This document shows positions 17,517 to 26,368 of a stretch of DNA of 64,000 nt, piece after piece (position 1 is the stretch's first letter; each line of letters opens with the position of its first letter). Location of the stretch: contig NZ_LS483446.1 of NCBI RefSeq assembly GCF_900476215.1, forward strand, positions 930,001 through 994,000. The letters are read 5' to 3'. Origin of the DNA: Helicobacter mustelae (GTDB lineage: Bacteria; Campylobacterota; Campylobacteria; Campylobacterales; Helicobacteraceae). The notes below the pieces were generated by a model, which saw only the letters and a list, made by a program, of their open reading frames with translations, was not told where the DNA came from and did no database searches. The position numbers were made by a program, and so were the translations under genes.

Positions 17517-18803
17517 ATGAATTCTGTAGAGAAATTACTCCAAACCCTCTGCCCTCATGGTGTGGAGTTTAGGAAGTTGGGGGAGGTGTGTGAGTTTCAA
17601 AACAAAAAAACACTAAAAACAAGTGAAGTGAAAAATAATGGAAAGTATCCCGTGATAAATTCAGGAAGAGATCTTTATGGCTATTACCATGATTTTAATA
17701 ATGACGGAGAAAATATAACTATTGCATCTAGGGGAGAATATGCAGGATTTGTAAATTACTTTAATGAGAAATTTTTTGCAGGGGGTCTATGTTATCCCTA
17801 TAAAGTTAAAAACTCCAATAAACTTTTAACGAAATTTTTATACTTTTATCTCAAAGCCAATGAAAGCCAAATTATGGAAAATCTTGTTATTCGCGGTAGT
17901 ATTCCTGCATTAAATAAAGCAGACATTGAGACTCTCCCCATTCCCCTTCCCCCTCTGGAAGTCCAAAGAGAGATTGTGAAGATTTTAGACACATTTACAG
18001 AATTAAATACAGAATTAAATACAGAATTAAAGTTGCGCAAAAAGCAATATGAATACTATCGCAATTGGCTGCTCTCTTTTGGCGATGTGGATGCAAGCAA
18101 AGAAGGAGCAGAGCAGAGACTAAGAAATAAATCCTATCCCAAAGCCCTCAAAGCATTGCTACTCTCTCTCTGCCCTCATGGTGTGGAGTTTAGGAAGTTG
18201 GGGGAGGTGGGGGAATATATAAGAGGCGTCACCTATAGAAAAAGCCAGGAAATTAATGGCCAAGGATGTGGAATCAAAGTATTACGCGCAAATAACATAA
18301 CCCTATCAAATCACTTAAATTTTGAAGACATTAAAACTATAGACAAAAGTGTAAAAATCAGAAAAGAGCAATACCTTAAAAAAAATGACATATTAATTTG
18401 CGCTGGAAGTGGAAGCAGTGAACACATAGGGAAAGTGGCTTTTATTGATGCAAATTCTGATTATGTTTTTGGTGGCTTTATGGGAGTGATTAGAATTCGT
18501 GAGTTAAATAGTCGCTTTGTATATCATGTTTTTACAAGCAATATTTTTAAACAATATTTAGAAAAATCTTTGAATACGACAACGATAAATAACTTGAATG
18601 CAAATGTATTACAAAACTTCAAAATCCCCCTTCCCCCTCTGGAAGTCCAAAGAGAGATTGTGAAGATTTTAGATGATTTCTCCACCCTCACAGAGGACCT
18701 TAGCTCTGGCATCCCTGCAGAGATTGCTGCAAGAAAAAAGCAATATGAATATTATCGTGACAAACTGCTCACCTTCACACCCCTCATAAAGGAGGGAGAA
18801 TGA
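17517..18803 (+). CDS. hsdS: Type I restriction-modification specificity subunit HsdS (copy 1)
   Basis: A 428-residue specificity subunit with two target-recognition domains (TRDs) and two conserved helical spacers. TRD1 is about residues 20-135 and TRD2 about 235-365. Each half begins with the motif LCPHGVEFRKLGEV, and each TRD is followed by IPLPPLEVQREIVKILD. The central spacer holds three TELN units encoded by a 12-base repeat (17997-18032). I place the start at the ATG at 17517 (MNSVEKLLQTL), matching copy 2 (MNRFEKLLQTL), rather than the upstream TTG. The spacers are almost identical to those of the inverted hsdS at 46750-47955, but the TRDs differ, so the two would recognise different DNA sequences. 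Confidence 0.93.
   Translation: MNSVEKLLQTLCPHGVEFRKLGEVCEFQNKKTLKTSEVKNNGKYPVINSGRDLYGYYHDFNNDGENITIASRGEYAGFVNYFNEKFFAGGLCYPYKVKNSNKLLTKFLYFYLKANESQIMENLVIRGSIPALNKADIETLPIPLPPLEVQREIVKILDTFTELNTELNTELKLRKKQYEYYRNWLLSFGDVDASKEGAEQRLRNKSYPKALKALLLSLCPHGVEFRKLGEVGEYIRGVTYRKSQEINGQGCGIKVLRANNITLSNHLNFEDIKTIDKSVKIRKEQYLKKNDILICAGSGSSEHIGKVAFIDANSDYVFGGFMGVIRIRELNSRFVYHVFTSNIFKQYLEKSLNTTTINNLNANVLQNFKIPLPPLEVQREIVKILDDFSTLTEDLSSGIPAEIAARKKQYEYYRDKLLTFTPLIKEGE
17997..18032 (+). repeat. 12-bp repeat (TELN) in hsdS copy 1
   Basis: Two full ACAGAATTAAAT units and a third that differs in the last base encode TELNTELNTELK in the central helical spacer. In EcoR124I-type HsdS proteins a comparable four-residue repeat (TAEL) sets the distance between the two half-sites. 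Confidence 0.75.
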
Positions 18804-19136
18804 TGCTTTTAAGGCAGGGGGGTTCCCTACCCTCACTCCAACCCCATAAAAAGGATGGGCCGCGTAGGGTGGTGTGGTTGCAATGCACGGGCACAAGTGG
18901 GAGCATTGTGAAAAATCCCTGTGGGCGTATGCCCACGATAAAAAGTAGAGCGTGTCGGGGTGGGGGTACGACATAGGGGGAGGGAGCGACTTTGCCATAT
19001 AAGCCCCTCCCCCTTGTCAAAGAAAAAGAAGCCTCTCGGGCAAACGAGGAAAAAGCAGCCGCTCAGGGGATAGAAGCAACCCCCTGGGGTTATTCGAGGA
19101 AAGAAAAAAATAAATCTAAAAACAAAGGAACAAACT
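18804..19136. repeat. Mosaic intergenic repeat region 2 (between hsdS and hsdR)
   Basis: The GTGGGC-GTAT-GCCCAC hairpin is at about 18918-18934, preceded by GGGCACAAGTGGGAGCATT. A stem made of AGGGGGAGGG and CCCTCCCCCTT spans about 18974-19014. Short dyads with CGAGG ends run on to 19110. The first bases after the hsdS stop are still shared with the inverted hsdS copy. No promoter for hsdR is obvious; AAAGGA precedes its ATG. Confidence 0.7.
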
Positions 19137-22100
19137 ATGAATTATCAAACCATCGCACAGAGTAATGAAAGCACAGTGGTCGCAGAATATTTCAGAGAGA
19201 CAGAGAGAAAGGGATCCTATGAGAGCGAGGCAGAGCTAGAGAGGGAATTTATCGCCATCCTAGAAAAGCAGGGCTATGAATACAAAAAAATCCACAACCA
19301 AGAAAAGCTAAAGCAAAATCTAAGAGAAAGCCTAGAGAGACTCAATGAATTCACCTTCAGTGATAGCGAATGGAGGGATTTTTATACTCACATCATCGCA
19401 AACAAACAAGAAACCCACAAAGAAAAGACCAAAAAATTCCAACAAGTTAGCAGTTTCACCCTAGATCTAGAAAATGGCGAAAAGAAAAATATCAAACTCA
19501 TCGATAAGAAAAACATCTATAGAAATTCTTTGCAGGTCATCCATCAATACGAAGCAAATGGGGGCCAAAATCGCTATGATGTAAGCATCCTTGTCAATGG
19601 CCTGCCATTGGTGCATGTCGAGCTCAAAAAAAGAGGCGTGGCCTTGAAAAATGCGTTTACCCAGATGCAGGGCTATGCCAAAAAAAGTTTTTGCGTAGAT
19701 GATGGGCTTTTTGATTATGTGCAGATTTTTGTCATCAGCAATGGCACAGAGAGCAAATATTACTCAAACACCATAAAAAGCTCGCGCAATGGCAAGAATA
19801 CAGATACTTTTGAATTTACCAACTACTGGGCAGATGCCAAAAATCAAAAAATCCTGGATTTGGTGGATTTTGCAAAGACCTTTTTCGCGCGGCATAGTAT
19901 TTTGAATATCTTGACACGTTATTGCATATTTACAAGCGATGAGAATCTGCTTGTGATGCGACCCTATCAGATCGTGGCCACAGAGAGGATATTAGAAAAA
20001 ATCCGCATCGCCCATCAAAACAAGAGCTATGGCACCAAGGCCAATGGAGGATATATCTGGCATACCACAGGAAGTGGCAAAACCCTCACAAGCTTCAGGG
20101 CCGCGACCCTGACCCAAGAGCTCAAACACATAGCAAAGGTGCTATTTGTCGTAGACAGAAAAGATCTAGACTATCAAACCATGAAGGAATATGAAAATTT
20201 CCAAAAGGGTGCTGCCAATGCCACCAAAAACACCACAAAACTCAAAGAGCATCTAGAAAACCCAGATGCAAAAATCATCGTCACCACCATCCAAAAGCTC
20301 GCCATTTTCATCGAGAAAAACCCCAAGCATGAGATCTATCAAAAAGAAGTGGTGATAATCTTTGATGAATGTCATCGAAGCCTTGGGAATGTGTACAAAC
20401 AAATCACCCAGGCATTCAAAAAATATTATTTCTTTGGCTTCACAGGTACGCCTATTTTTGCAGAGAATTGCGACAAAAGCAAGCCTCAAGACACCACAGA
20501 GAATAAATTTGGTGAGCGCTTACATGAATACACCATCATCGATGCCATCAGCGACAAAAATGTACTACCCTTCAGAGTAGAATATACCAACACCACGCAG
20601 GCAAAAAAAGACATCAAAGACAAGGATGTCAGAGCCATCGACGAGGAAAAAGCCCTGCTAGATGAGCGGAGGATCAAAGCCATCACAGACTACATCATCA
20701 AAAACTTCGCGCGTCTGACAAAAAATGAAGAAAACTATGCCTATGCAAAAAACCTCGCAGGAGAATCCACACAAAATAAATCAGGCCACAAGGGATTTAA
20801 TTCCATCTTGGCATGCTCTAGCATAAAGGCGGCAAAGAAATATTATCAAGCCTTCAAGGAGCAAGACCACTCCCTCAAAATCGCTACGATCTTTAGCTAT
20901 AGCCAGAGTGAGGGCATAGATGGGCTAGAAGAGGAAAACAATGAGAACATAGATGGGCTAGATCAAAACTCAAAAGAATTCCTAGACAATGCGATAAAGG
21001 ATTATAATGCAATGTTTGGGAGCAATTTTGACACCTCAGGCTTTCAGGAATATTACAAAGATCTTGCCAAAAACATGAAGGAGCGCAAGATTGATATCTT
21101 GATCGTGGCAAATATGTTCCTCACAGGATTTGATGCCAAGACACTCAACACCCTCTGGGTAGATAAAAACCTCAAATATCACGGGCTCATTCAGGCATTT
21201 TCTCGCACCAATCGCATCCTAGATAGCGTAAAAACCCATGGCAATATTGTCTGCTTCAGAAATCTAGAGCAAGATCTCAATGATGCACTCAAACTCTTTG
21301 GCAACAAAAATGCTTCAGCCATCGTGCTGCTAAGAAAATATGAGGATTACCTGAATGGCTATGTGGATGATGAGGGCAAAATCTATGAGGGTTATAAAAG
21401 CCTCATAGAAAAGCTCAAAGGCTTTCCTCTAGGGACAAGCATCGATCTAGAAGAGGAAAAAAGAGAATTCATCAAACTCTTTGGCAGCATCTTGAAGCTA
21501 GAAAACCTCCTCAATAGCTTTGAAGAATTCCAAAAAAGCGACCACATCACAGAGCGAGATTTCCAAGACTATCAGGGGATGTATCTCAACCTCCATGATG
21601 AAATGAAAGAAAAGAGAGAAAAAGGAGAGCAAAAAGAAGAGATCAATGAGGAACTAGTCTTTGAGGTGGAGCTAGTCAAACAAGAGGAGGTGGGCATTGA
21701 TTATATTTTGAATTTGATCTATAGCTACAAGCATAGTGAACTAACCGCCCCTGGCATCAGAGAGATCATAGATTCTATAATCAATTCTAGTACCCAGCTA
21801 AGAAGCAGGAAGGAACTCATCGAAGGATTTGTAAAAAAATATCAAAGCAATCCTAATTTTAAGTGGCAGGAGCATGTCAAGCAGCAGCGAGAGGAAGAGT
21901 TCCAAAACATCATAAAGGCAAATAATCTTCAAGAAAAAAAAGCCTATGCCTTCATGAGCAAGGCTTTCAAATCTGGAGAAATCAGCTTTTTAGGGACAGA
22001 ATTCCCCGACATCCTACCAAAAATGTCGTTTTTTCAAGATGGTCGCAAGGAAGTCAAGGCAAAGGTGGAACAAGATCTGCAGGAGTTTTTTGACAAATTC

Positions 22101-22166
22101 TATGAGATTTATAAATCAGACTTCACAAAGCAAGAGAGCGCCAAAGATACTGCGGCAGAAGTTTGA
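19137..22166 (+). CDS. hsdR: Type I restriction enzyme motor/nuclease subunit HsdR
   Basis: A 1009-residue subunit that translocates and cuts unmethylated DNA. The N-terminal nuclease domain has the PD-(D/E)xK-type core DVSILVNGLPLVHVELK with Glu162 and Lys164. The helicase core follows: Walker A TGSGKT with Lys315, DECHR at Asp410, GFTGTPIF motif III, and the later FLTGFDAKTLNTLWVDK and AFSRTNR motifs V and VI. A helical C-terminal part contacts the methylase. The frame is open and full length, so the system appears functional. Confidence 0.96.
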   Translation: MNYQTIAQSNESTVVAEYFRETERKGSYESEAELEREFIAILEKQGYEYKKIHNQEKLKQNLRESLERLNEFTFSDSEWRDFYTHIIANKQETHKEKTKKFQQVSSFTLDLENGEKKNIKLIDKKNIYRNSLQVIHQYEANGGQNRYDVSILVNGLPLVHVELKKRGVALKNAFTQMQGYAKKSFCVDDGLFDYVQIFVISNGTESKYYSNTIKSSRNGKNTDTFEFTNYWADAKNQKILDLVDFAKTFFARHSILNILTRYCIFTSDENLLVMRPYQIVATERILEKIRIAHQNKSYGTKANGGYIWHTTGSGKTLTSFRAATLTQELKHIAKVLFVVDRKDLDYQTMKEYENFQKGAANATKNTTKLKEHLENPDAKIIVTTIQKLAIFIEKNPKHEIYQKEVVIIFDECHRSLGNVYKQITQAFKKYYFFGFTGTPIFAENCDKSKPQDTTENKFGERLHEYTIIDAISDKNVLPFRVEYTNTTQAKKDIKDKDVRAIDEEKALLDERRIKAITDYIIKNFARLTKNEENYAYAKNLAGESTQNKSGHKGFNSILACSSIKAAKKYYQAFKEQDHSLKIATIFSYSQSEGIDGLEEENNENIDGLDQNSKEFLDNAIKDYNAMFGSNFDTSGFQEYYKDLAKNMKERKIDILIVANMFLTGFDAKTLNTLWVDKNLKYHGLIQAFSRTNRILDSVKTHGNIVCFRNLEQDLNDALKLFGNKNASAIVLLRKYEDYLNGYVDDEGKIYEGYKSLIEKLKGFPLGTSIDLEEEKREFIKLFGSILKLENLLNSFEEFQKSDHITERDFQDYQGMYLNLHDEMKEKREKGEQKEEINEELVFEVELVKQEEVGIDYILNLIYSYKHSELTAPGIREIIDSIINSSTQLRSRKELIEGFVKKYQSNPNFKWQEHVKQQREEEFQNIIKANNLQEKKAYAFMSKAFKSGEISFLGTEFPDILPKMSFFQDGRKEVKAKVEQDLQEFFDKFYEIYKSDFTKQESAKDTAAEV

Positions 22167-23072
22167 TTTTTTGGTGGGTTGAACCAAAAATGCAAATAAC
22201 CCCCCAAGTCCCTCCCAAAAAACATTTTTCCCTATAAATGCTTTTCCTGGGGTGACTCGTGTTTCTTTCCCCTTGCCACCCCTGCGAGGGCTTTCTCATT
22301 CCCCTGCGGGGAGTCTTTCTCTACCCCCTGCGTAGGCTCTCTTCCTCGTTTACCAGAGAGCCTTCCTCGCAAAAAAGGCTTTATCCCCTCCCCGCTCCCG
22401 TGCACCCTTGCGCGCTGCACCCCCCAAAAAACGCCGCGGGTTTTTTGGCAAAGAAGGGGAGAGCCTCGCTGAATCCGCTTCTAGCAAAACAAGGCAAAGC
22501 CGCAGTTTCAAAGACCAAAAAAGAGCGGAGTCACTCCCGCCTCCTTGATTCTCTTTTTTTGCACCCAGATCGCGGGCGAGAGGTTAGGAGCGTAAAAAAT
22601 CAGTTTTTAAAAAATCCCTGTGGGCCCCGCCCACGGTAAAAAGTAGAGCCTGACCGGGGTGGGGGTCCATAAGGGGGAGGGGTGACTTCGCGCACGAGCG
22701 AAGCTCTTGCCCACACTTGCACATATAAGCCCCTCCCCCTTGTCAAAGAAAAAGAAACTTCTCAAGTCATCAAAAAGCAACTCGCTTGGGTTATTCGAGG
22801 AAAGAGATTTTTAAGAAAGCGTGAAAGAAGAACCCCCGCAGGGGATAAGAAAAAAAGAAAAACCCCTCGAGTCATCGAGGAAAAGAATCCACGCAAGGGA
22901 TTGGAAAAAAAAGGGGGGGGTTTAAGGAGGAAGGGCCAGCGCGTGCAGGCATATGCGGTGCACGAGGAGCTTGCGCAGATTGCCCATGGATGGGATGATA
23001 GGATTTTGCACATTTCAGAAAGAATCTTTGATGAGGGAATTTTGAAATTTTGTGAATCCAGCCCGAAAATGC
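22167..23072. repeat. Mosaic intergenic repeat region 3 (hsdR to gltS)
   Basis: Just after hsdR, about 22168-22230 matches only the downstream flank of the AapA-like elements (TGGTGGGTTGAACCAAAAAT), without the toxin gene. Then come the AGCGGAGTCACTCC block (about 22520-22590), a GTGGGCCCCGCCCAC hairpin near 22619-22634, and the AAGGGGGAGGGG/CCCCTCCCCCTT stem with a loop that holds its own CTTCG/CGAAG hairpin (22671-22741). A dyad array follows to about 22900. The segment 22622-22857 is an inverted, nearly identical copy of 56976-57209. A run of eight A and eight G ends at 22920. The long open frames here belong to the repeat and are not called. Confidence 0.75.
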
Positions 23073-23078
23073 TATATT
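23050..23078 (+). promoter_or_regulatory. Promoter of gltS
   Basis: TTGTGA (23050-23055), 17 bases, then TATATT (23073-23078) with TGC extension. The leader would be about 25 bases, with TAAGGAAGT before the ATG. Confidence 0.55.
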
Positions 23079-23109
23079 TAAACTTTTAATTCAATTTTAA
23101 GGAAGTGGA

Positions 23110-24309
23110 ATGAAACTAGACTTTTATGCGACTTTGAGCTGCATGGTTGCAGTTTTACTCATCGGTCGCTTTGTGCTTAGGAGAATCAAATTCCTGCGCG
23201 ACTACAATATCCCAGAACCCGTCGTAGGCGGCCTTTTAGTCGCAATCTGCATCACCATCGCCTTCAAGGGCTTTGGCTTTCACATCCAGTTTGACACCTC
23301 CCTGCAAGGCCCCTTGATGCTGGCATTTTTTTCCTCTATTGGCCTAAATGCGGATTTTGCCTCGCTCAAAAAAGGCGGGGGAACGCTGGTAAAATTCCTC
23401 ATTGTGGTAAGCATCTTTTTGGTAGCTCAAAACCTCATTGGCGTAGCTCTGGCACTAGGTATGCATCAAAATCCCCTCCTTGGCCTGCTGGGAGGTTCCA
23501 TCACCATGAGCGGAGGACATGGCACGGGGGCAGCATGGGCAGCGACTTTCAAAGAGAGCCCTTATTTTTTAGAAAATGGCCTAGAGCTTGCCATTGCCTG
23601 CGCGACATTTGGACTGATTTTGGGAGGGATCATTGGCGGGCCGGTGGCTAGATTTTTGATCCACGCCTACAAACTCTCGCCCAAAGACAAAGAAGACAAG
23701 GATTTCAGCGGATTTGAATCCCCAGGCAGCATGCGCCTCATCACCGCCCAAAGCTTTGTAGAATCCCTAGCCCTCATTGCCATCGCACTCCTTGTTGGCA
23801 CCAAGATCGCAGAGCTTTTAAAGGGCACGAGCTTCAGCCTGCCTACATTTGTATGGTGTCTCTTTGTGAGTGTGATCCTGCGCAACACCCTCTCTGCCTT
23901 CAAATTCCACCAGGTTTTTGAGCGCGAGGTCTCAGTGATTGGCAATGTCAGCCTCTCGCTCTTCCTAGCCTCTGCATTAATGACGCTCAAACTCTGGGAG
24001 CTAGCCAACCTCGCACTGCCACTGCTCATTTTGCTCATCACCCAGACGGTTTTGATGATCCTTTATGCGATTTTTGTGACCTTTAGGACCATGGGCAAAG
24101 ACTATGATGCAGCCGTTCTTGCAGCGGGGCATTGTGGTTTTGGACTGGGAGCGACGCCTACTGCCATCGTCAACATGCAAACCATCACACAGCGCTATGG
24201 CCCAAGCCATGTGGCCTTTTTGGTCGTGCCCATGGTGGGGGCGTTCTTCATCGACATTCTCAATGCTCTAGTGATCAAATTCTTCCTAAGCCTACCCATC
24301 TTCACCTAA
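23110..24309 (+). CDS. gltS: Sodium/glutamate symporter GltS
   Basis: A 399-residue inner-membrane Na+-coupled glutamate carrier of the ESS family. About ten membrane helices are visible in two inverted halves. Each half has the family's Gly/Ser/Thr-rich re-entrant loop: GGSITMSGGHGTGAAW near residue 133 and AAGHCGFGLGATPTAIVNM near residue 338. A charged cytoplasmic loop (KLSPKDKEDKDFSGFESPG) separates the halves. Length and motifs fit the family closely. It stands alone between repeat regions with its own promoter and terminator. With Ggt, which frees glutamate, it would supply glutamate to the cell (inference). Confidence 0.95.
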   Translation: MKLDFYATLSCMVAVLLIGRFVLRRIKFLRDYNIPEPVVGGLLVAICITIAFKGFGFHIQFDTSLQGPLMLAFFSSIGLNADFASLKKGGGTLVKFLIVVSIFLVAQNLIGVALALGMHQNPLLGLLGGSITMSGGHGTGAAWAATFKESPYFLENGLELAIACATFGLILGGIIGGPVARFLIHAYKLSPKDKEDKDFSGFESPGSMRLITAQSFVESLALIAIALLVGTKIAELLKGTSFSLPTFVWCLFVSVILRNTLSAFKFHQVFEREVSVIGNVSLSLFLASALMTLKLWELANLALPLLILLITQTVLMILYAIFVTFRTMGKDYDAAVLAAGHCGFGLGATPTAIVNMQTITQRYGPSHVAFLVVPMVGAFFIDILNALVIKFFLSLPIFT

Positions 24310-24356
24310 GCGACTATTGCAGAGAAAAAACCGCTTAAAGCGCGTTACTTTGCAAT

Positions 24357-24376
24357 AACCCCAGAAGGGTTTTTTT
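24357..24376 (+). terminator. Terminator after gltS
   Basis: AACCC-CAGAA-GGGTT followed by a run of Ts, about 48 bases after the gltS stop. The stem is only five pairs. Confidence 0.5.
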
Positions 24377-24885
24377 CCTCGAATAACCCAAGGGAGTTTC
24401 TTTCTTTCACAAGGGGGAGGGGCTTGAATATGCGGAGTCGCTCCTGCACCGCCTACGCGCTTGCACGCCTTATGGACCCCCACCCCTACACGCTCTATTT
24501 TTTCGCAGCAGCTAGCGCTGTCTGCAGGGAAGTTTTTCAAATGCTTGAAGCTATTGCAGGTCTACTAAGATGACGAGTCCTAACCTCTCGCCCACTTCGT
24601 GGTGCAAAAAAAGAGAATCAAGGAGGCAGGAGTGACTCCGCTCTTTTTTTGCTAGAAGTGGATTAAGCGAGGCTCTCCCCTTCTTTGCCAAAAAAGCGGC
24701 GGCGTTTTTTGAGCTAAGGGGAGCGGGGAGGGGATAAAGCCTTTTTTGCGAGGAAAGCCACTCGAGCTATCGAGAAACCCACTCGAGCTATCGAGAAAGA
24801 GAGCTCCTGCAAAGGGGTAGAAAAACAACCCCCTTGGGTTATTTGAGAGAAAGAAAACCCGCGCAAGGGGGTAGAAAAAAGAGAA
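24377..24885. repeat. Mosaic intergenic repeat region 4 (gltS to queE)
   Basis: CACAAGGGGGAGGGGC starts the GC-rich stem module in inverted orientation (about 24410-24480). The segment 24579-24880 is an inverted, nearly identical copy of 46170-46470. Its right part (24757-24880) is a clear array of units of 21-29 bases. Each begins GAAA and encloses an imperfect dyad: CTCGAGCTATCGAG twice, CTCCTGCAAAGGGG, CCCCCTTGGGTTATTTGAG, CCCGCGCAAGGGGG. No gene is supported. Confidence 0.75.
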
Positions 24886-25746
24886 TTAGAATCCGCGTTG
24901 ATTCCCCCAGATGCGGATGTGGAGGCGATCGCTGAGTTTATAGCCTCTTTTTAGGCATAGGGGCAAGATGGCTTTGATATTTTGATTTATAGTCTCTATG
25001 CTGCTACCCATGGGCATGAGATAGACCTCATAGCTTCCTGAGATCTGAGAGAGAATAGCATCAATTTCTTTTAGTGCACTGCCATCTTGACACATCTTTG
25101 CATCCAGTACAAATTTGAGCACCACGCTAGCAGCATGATCTAGGATATTTTGGATGGCGGGGAAATTGAGGCGCTTTTGTTCTCTTTCGCCGCTGTTGCT
25201 AAGCTTGATGCCAAGGGTGAAATGCAGGCGTTCTAGCAGCGGGGTGAAGGCAAAAAGCACGCTGCCATTGCTCTCTACAGAGATTCTATGATGACGCGCC
25301 AAAAAAAACTCAATGGCCCCAAGAAGTGCGGGATTTTGAAAATACAAGCTAGGCTCACCACCTGTGAGCACGATATCAAAGGGAGGGAGGGGCTCTGGCG
25401 CTTCCAAAAGTGCATCACCCCCAACCTGCGCGCTAGAAAAATCCCCAGCCTCACCCCTCAAAGCAGCATCAACGCTGCTGCCTAAATTCCCACACACAGC
25501 AGCAAAGATTGCAGAAATAAGCTCTTTGCTGCTCTCAAATTCCCTCCACTCCTCTTGGAATTTGGGATTGGCCGCATAGATGCTATCACAGCCCAAGATC
25601 TCTTCACCCCTATATCTCAAGCGCTCGCCAAATCCCTTGCAGCGCAGATTGCAAAGCCCCACACGCACAAAAACACTAGGCATGCCTATCGCACTCCCCT
25701 CGCCTTGCAGGCTATAAAAAATCTCTGAGATTTTTAGGATTTGCAT
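24886..25746 (-). CDS. queE: 7-carboxy-7-deazaguanine synthase QueE (variant)
   Basis: A 286-residue radical-SAM enzyme that converts 6-carboxytetrahydropterin to 7-carboxy-7-deazaguanine, for queuosine. The usual start EIFYSLQGEGSAIGMPSVFVRVGLCNLRC and the TGGEP motif near residue 134 are present. The cluster motif is unusual: Cys32-x3-Cys36-x16-Cys53, rather than CX3CX2C, because the position after CKG is Phe and the third cysteine is in GCDS. An insertion of about 40 residues precedes the TGGEP strand. It follows queD four bases after its stop and ends the operon. Confidence 0.88.
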   Translation of the reverse strand: MQILKISEIFYSLQGEGSAIGMPSVFVRVGLCNLRCKGFGERLRYRGEEILGCDSIYAANPKFQEEWREFESSKELISAIFAAVCGNLGSSVDAALRGEAGDFSSAQVGGDALLEAPEPLPPFDIVLTGGEPSLYFQNPALLGAIEFFLARHHRISVESNGSVLFAFTPLLERLHFTLGIKLSNSGEREQKRLNFPAIQNILDHAASVVLKFVLDAKMCQDGSALKEIDAILSQISGSYEVYLMPMGSSIETINQNIKAILPLCLKRGYKLSDRLHIRIWGNQRGF

Positions 25747-25750
25747 GAGA

Positions 25751-26368
25751 TTAGGAGATCTGCTGTTCAGGACTGGGATTTACAAAAGGCTTTGGCAGAG
25801 TGGGGTCTTTGTAGTAATTTTTTAGTTTTTGTAGCAGTTGAGGATCCTGCCACTCCTCTGTGATCCCTGGAGAAAAGCACACGCCATCAAGGCTTAGATG
25901 TTTCAAAAAATTGGGATTTTGCAAATCTTGTGCAAATGCCTGTGCATAGCCATGATCGGTCTCATGCACGCGCACAGAATCCACCCATAACGCGCCCTCA
26001 TTGTTGCCAAATTCCATCGCCCCCAAAATCTTGTCAATGAAAAACAAAAAAATCAGCGCATAATTTTCTGCGCTGGGATTGAGGCAGAGCTCCACATAGC
26101 GCTTGGAAGCCTTTTTGCAAAATTCCTTCCATTCTTCTGCTTCACGATTCCAAAAATGATGGGCATGATCAAAGCTATCAATGAATGTCGCAATTTCTTT
26201 TTTGAAAATGCCAAAATCTAAAATCATGCCCGCATTATCTAGCCTATCAGCCTTGAGGAAAATCTCAACCTTATAATTATGACCATGCAAAGACCTAGAG
26301 CAGCGCAAGGATGTGCAATTGCGCACGATGTGAGCAGCACAAAAGGAGAAACTTCTACGAATAATCAT
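25751..26368 (-). CDS. queD: 6-carboxy-5,6,7,8-tetrahydropterin synthase QueD
   Basis: A 205-residue member of the PTPS/QueD family that makes 6-carboxytetrahydropterin from dihydroneopterin triphosphate, the step before QueE. Zinc ligands are in FCAAHIV (His13) and LHGHNY (His28 and His30); the catalytic cysteine is in the CTSLRCSRSLHGH segment. A further FDHAHHFW motif lies near residue 85. It is longer than the 120-residue E. coli protein but similar to other Campylobacterota forms. Its ATG shares one base with the lipoprotein stop (TGATG). Confidence 0.9.
   Translation of the reverse strand: MIIRRSFSFCAAHIVRNCTSLRCSRSLHGHNYKVEIFLKADRLDNAGMILDFGIFKKEIATFIDSFDHAHHFWNREAEEWKEFCKKASKRYVELCLNPSAENYALIFLFFIDKILGAMEFGNNEGALWVDSVRVHETDHGYAQAFAQDLQNPNFLKHLSLDGVCFSPGITEEWQDPQLLQKLKNYYKDPTLPKPFVNPSPEQQIS

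Noticed and set aside
22682-23089. Open frame of 135 codons between hsdR and gltS, and similar frames at 14769-15092, 15448-15666 and 46566-46769
   Set aside because: They lie wholly in the mosaic repeats, share sequence only because the modules are shared, and lack ribosome binding sites. Their composition (Lys, Arg, Gln-rich) reflects the GAAA-dyad arrays.
24757-24880. CRISPR array
   Set aside because: The units differ in length and content, the constant part is only GAAA, there are no unique spacers between long identical repeats, and no cas gene is present.
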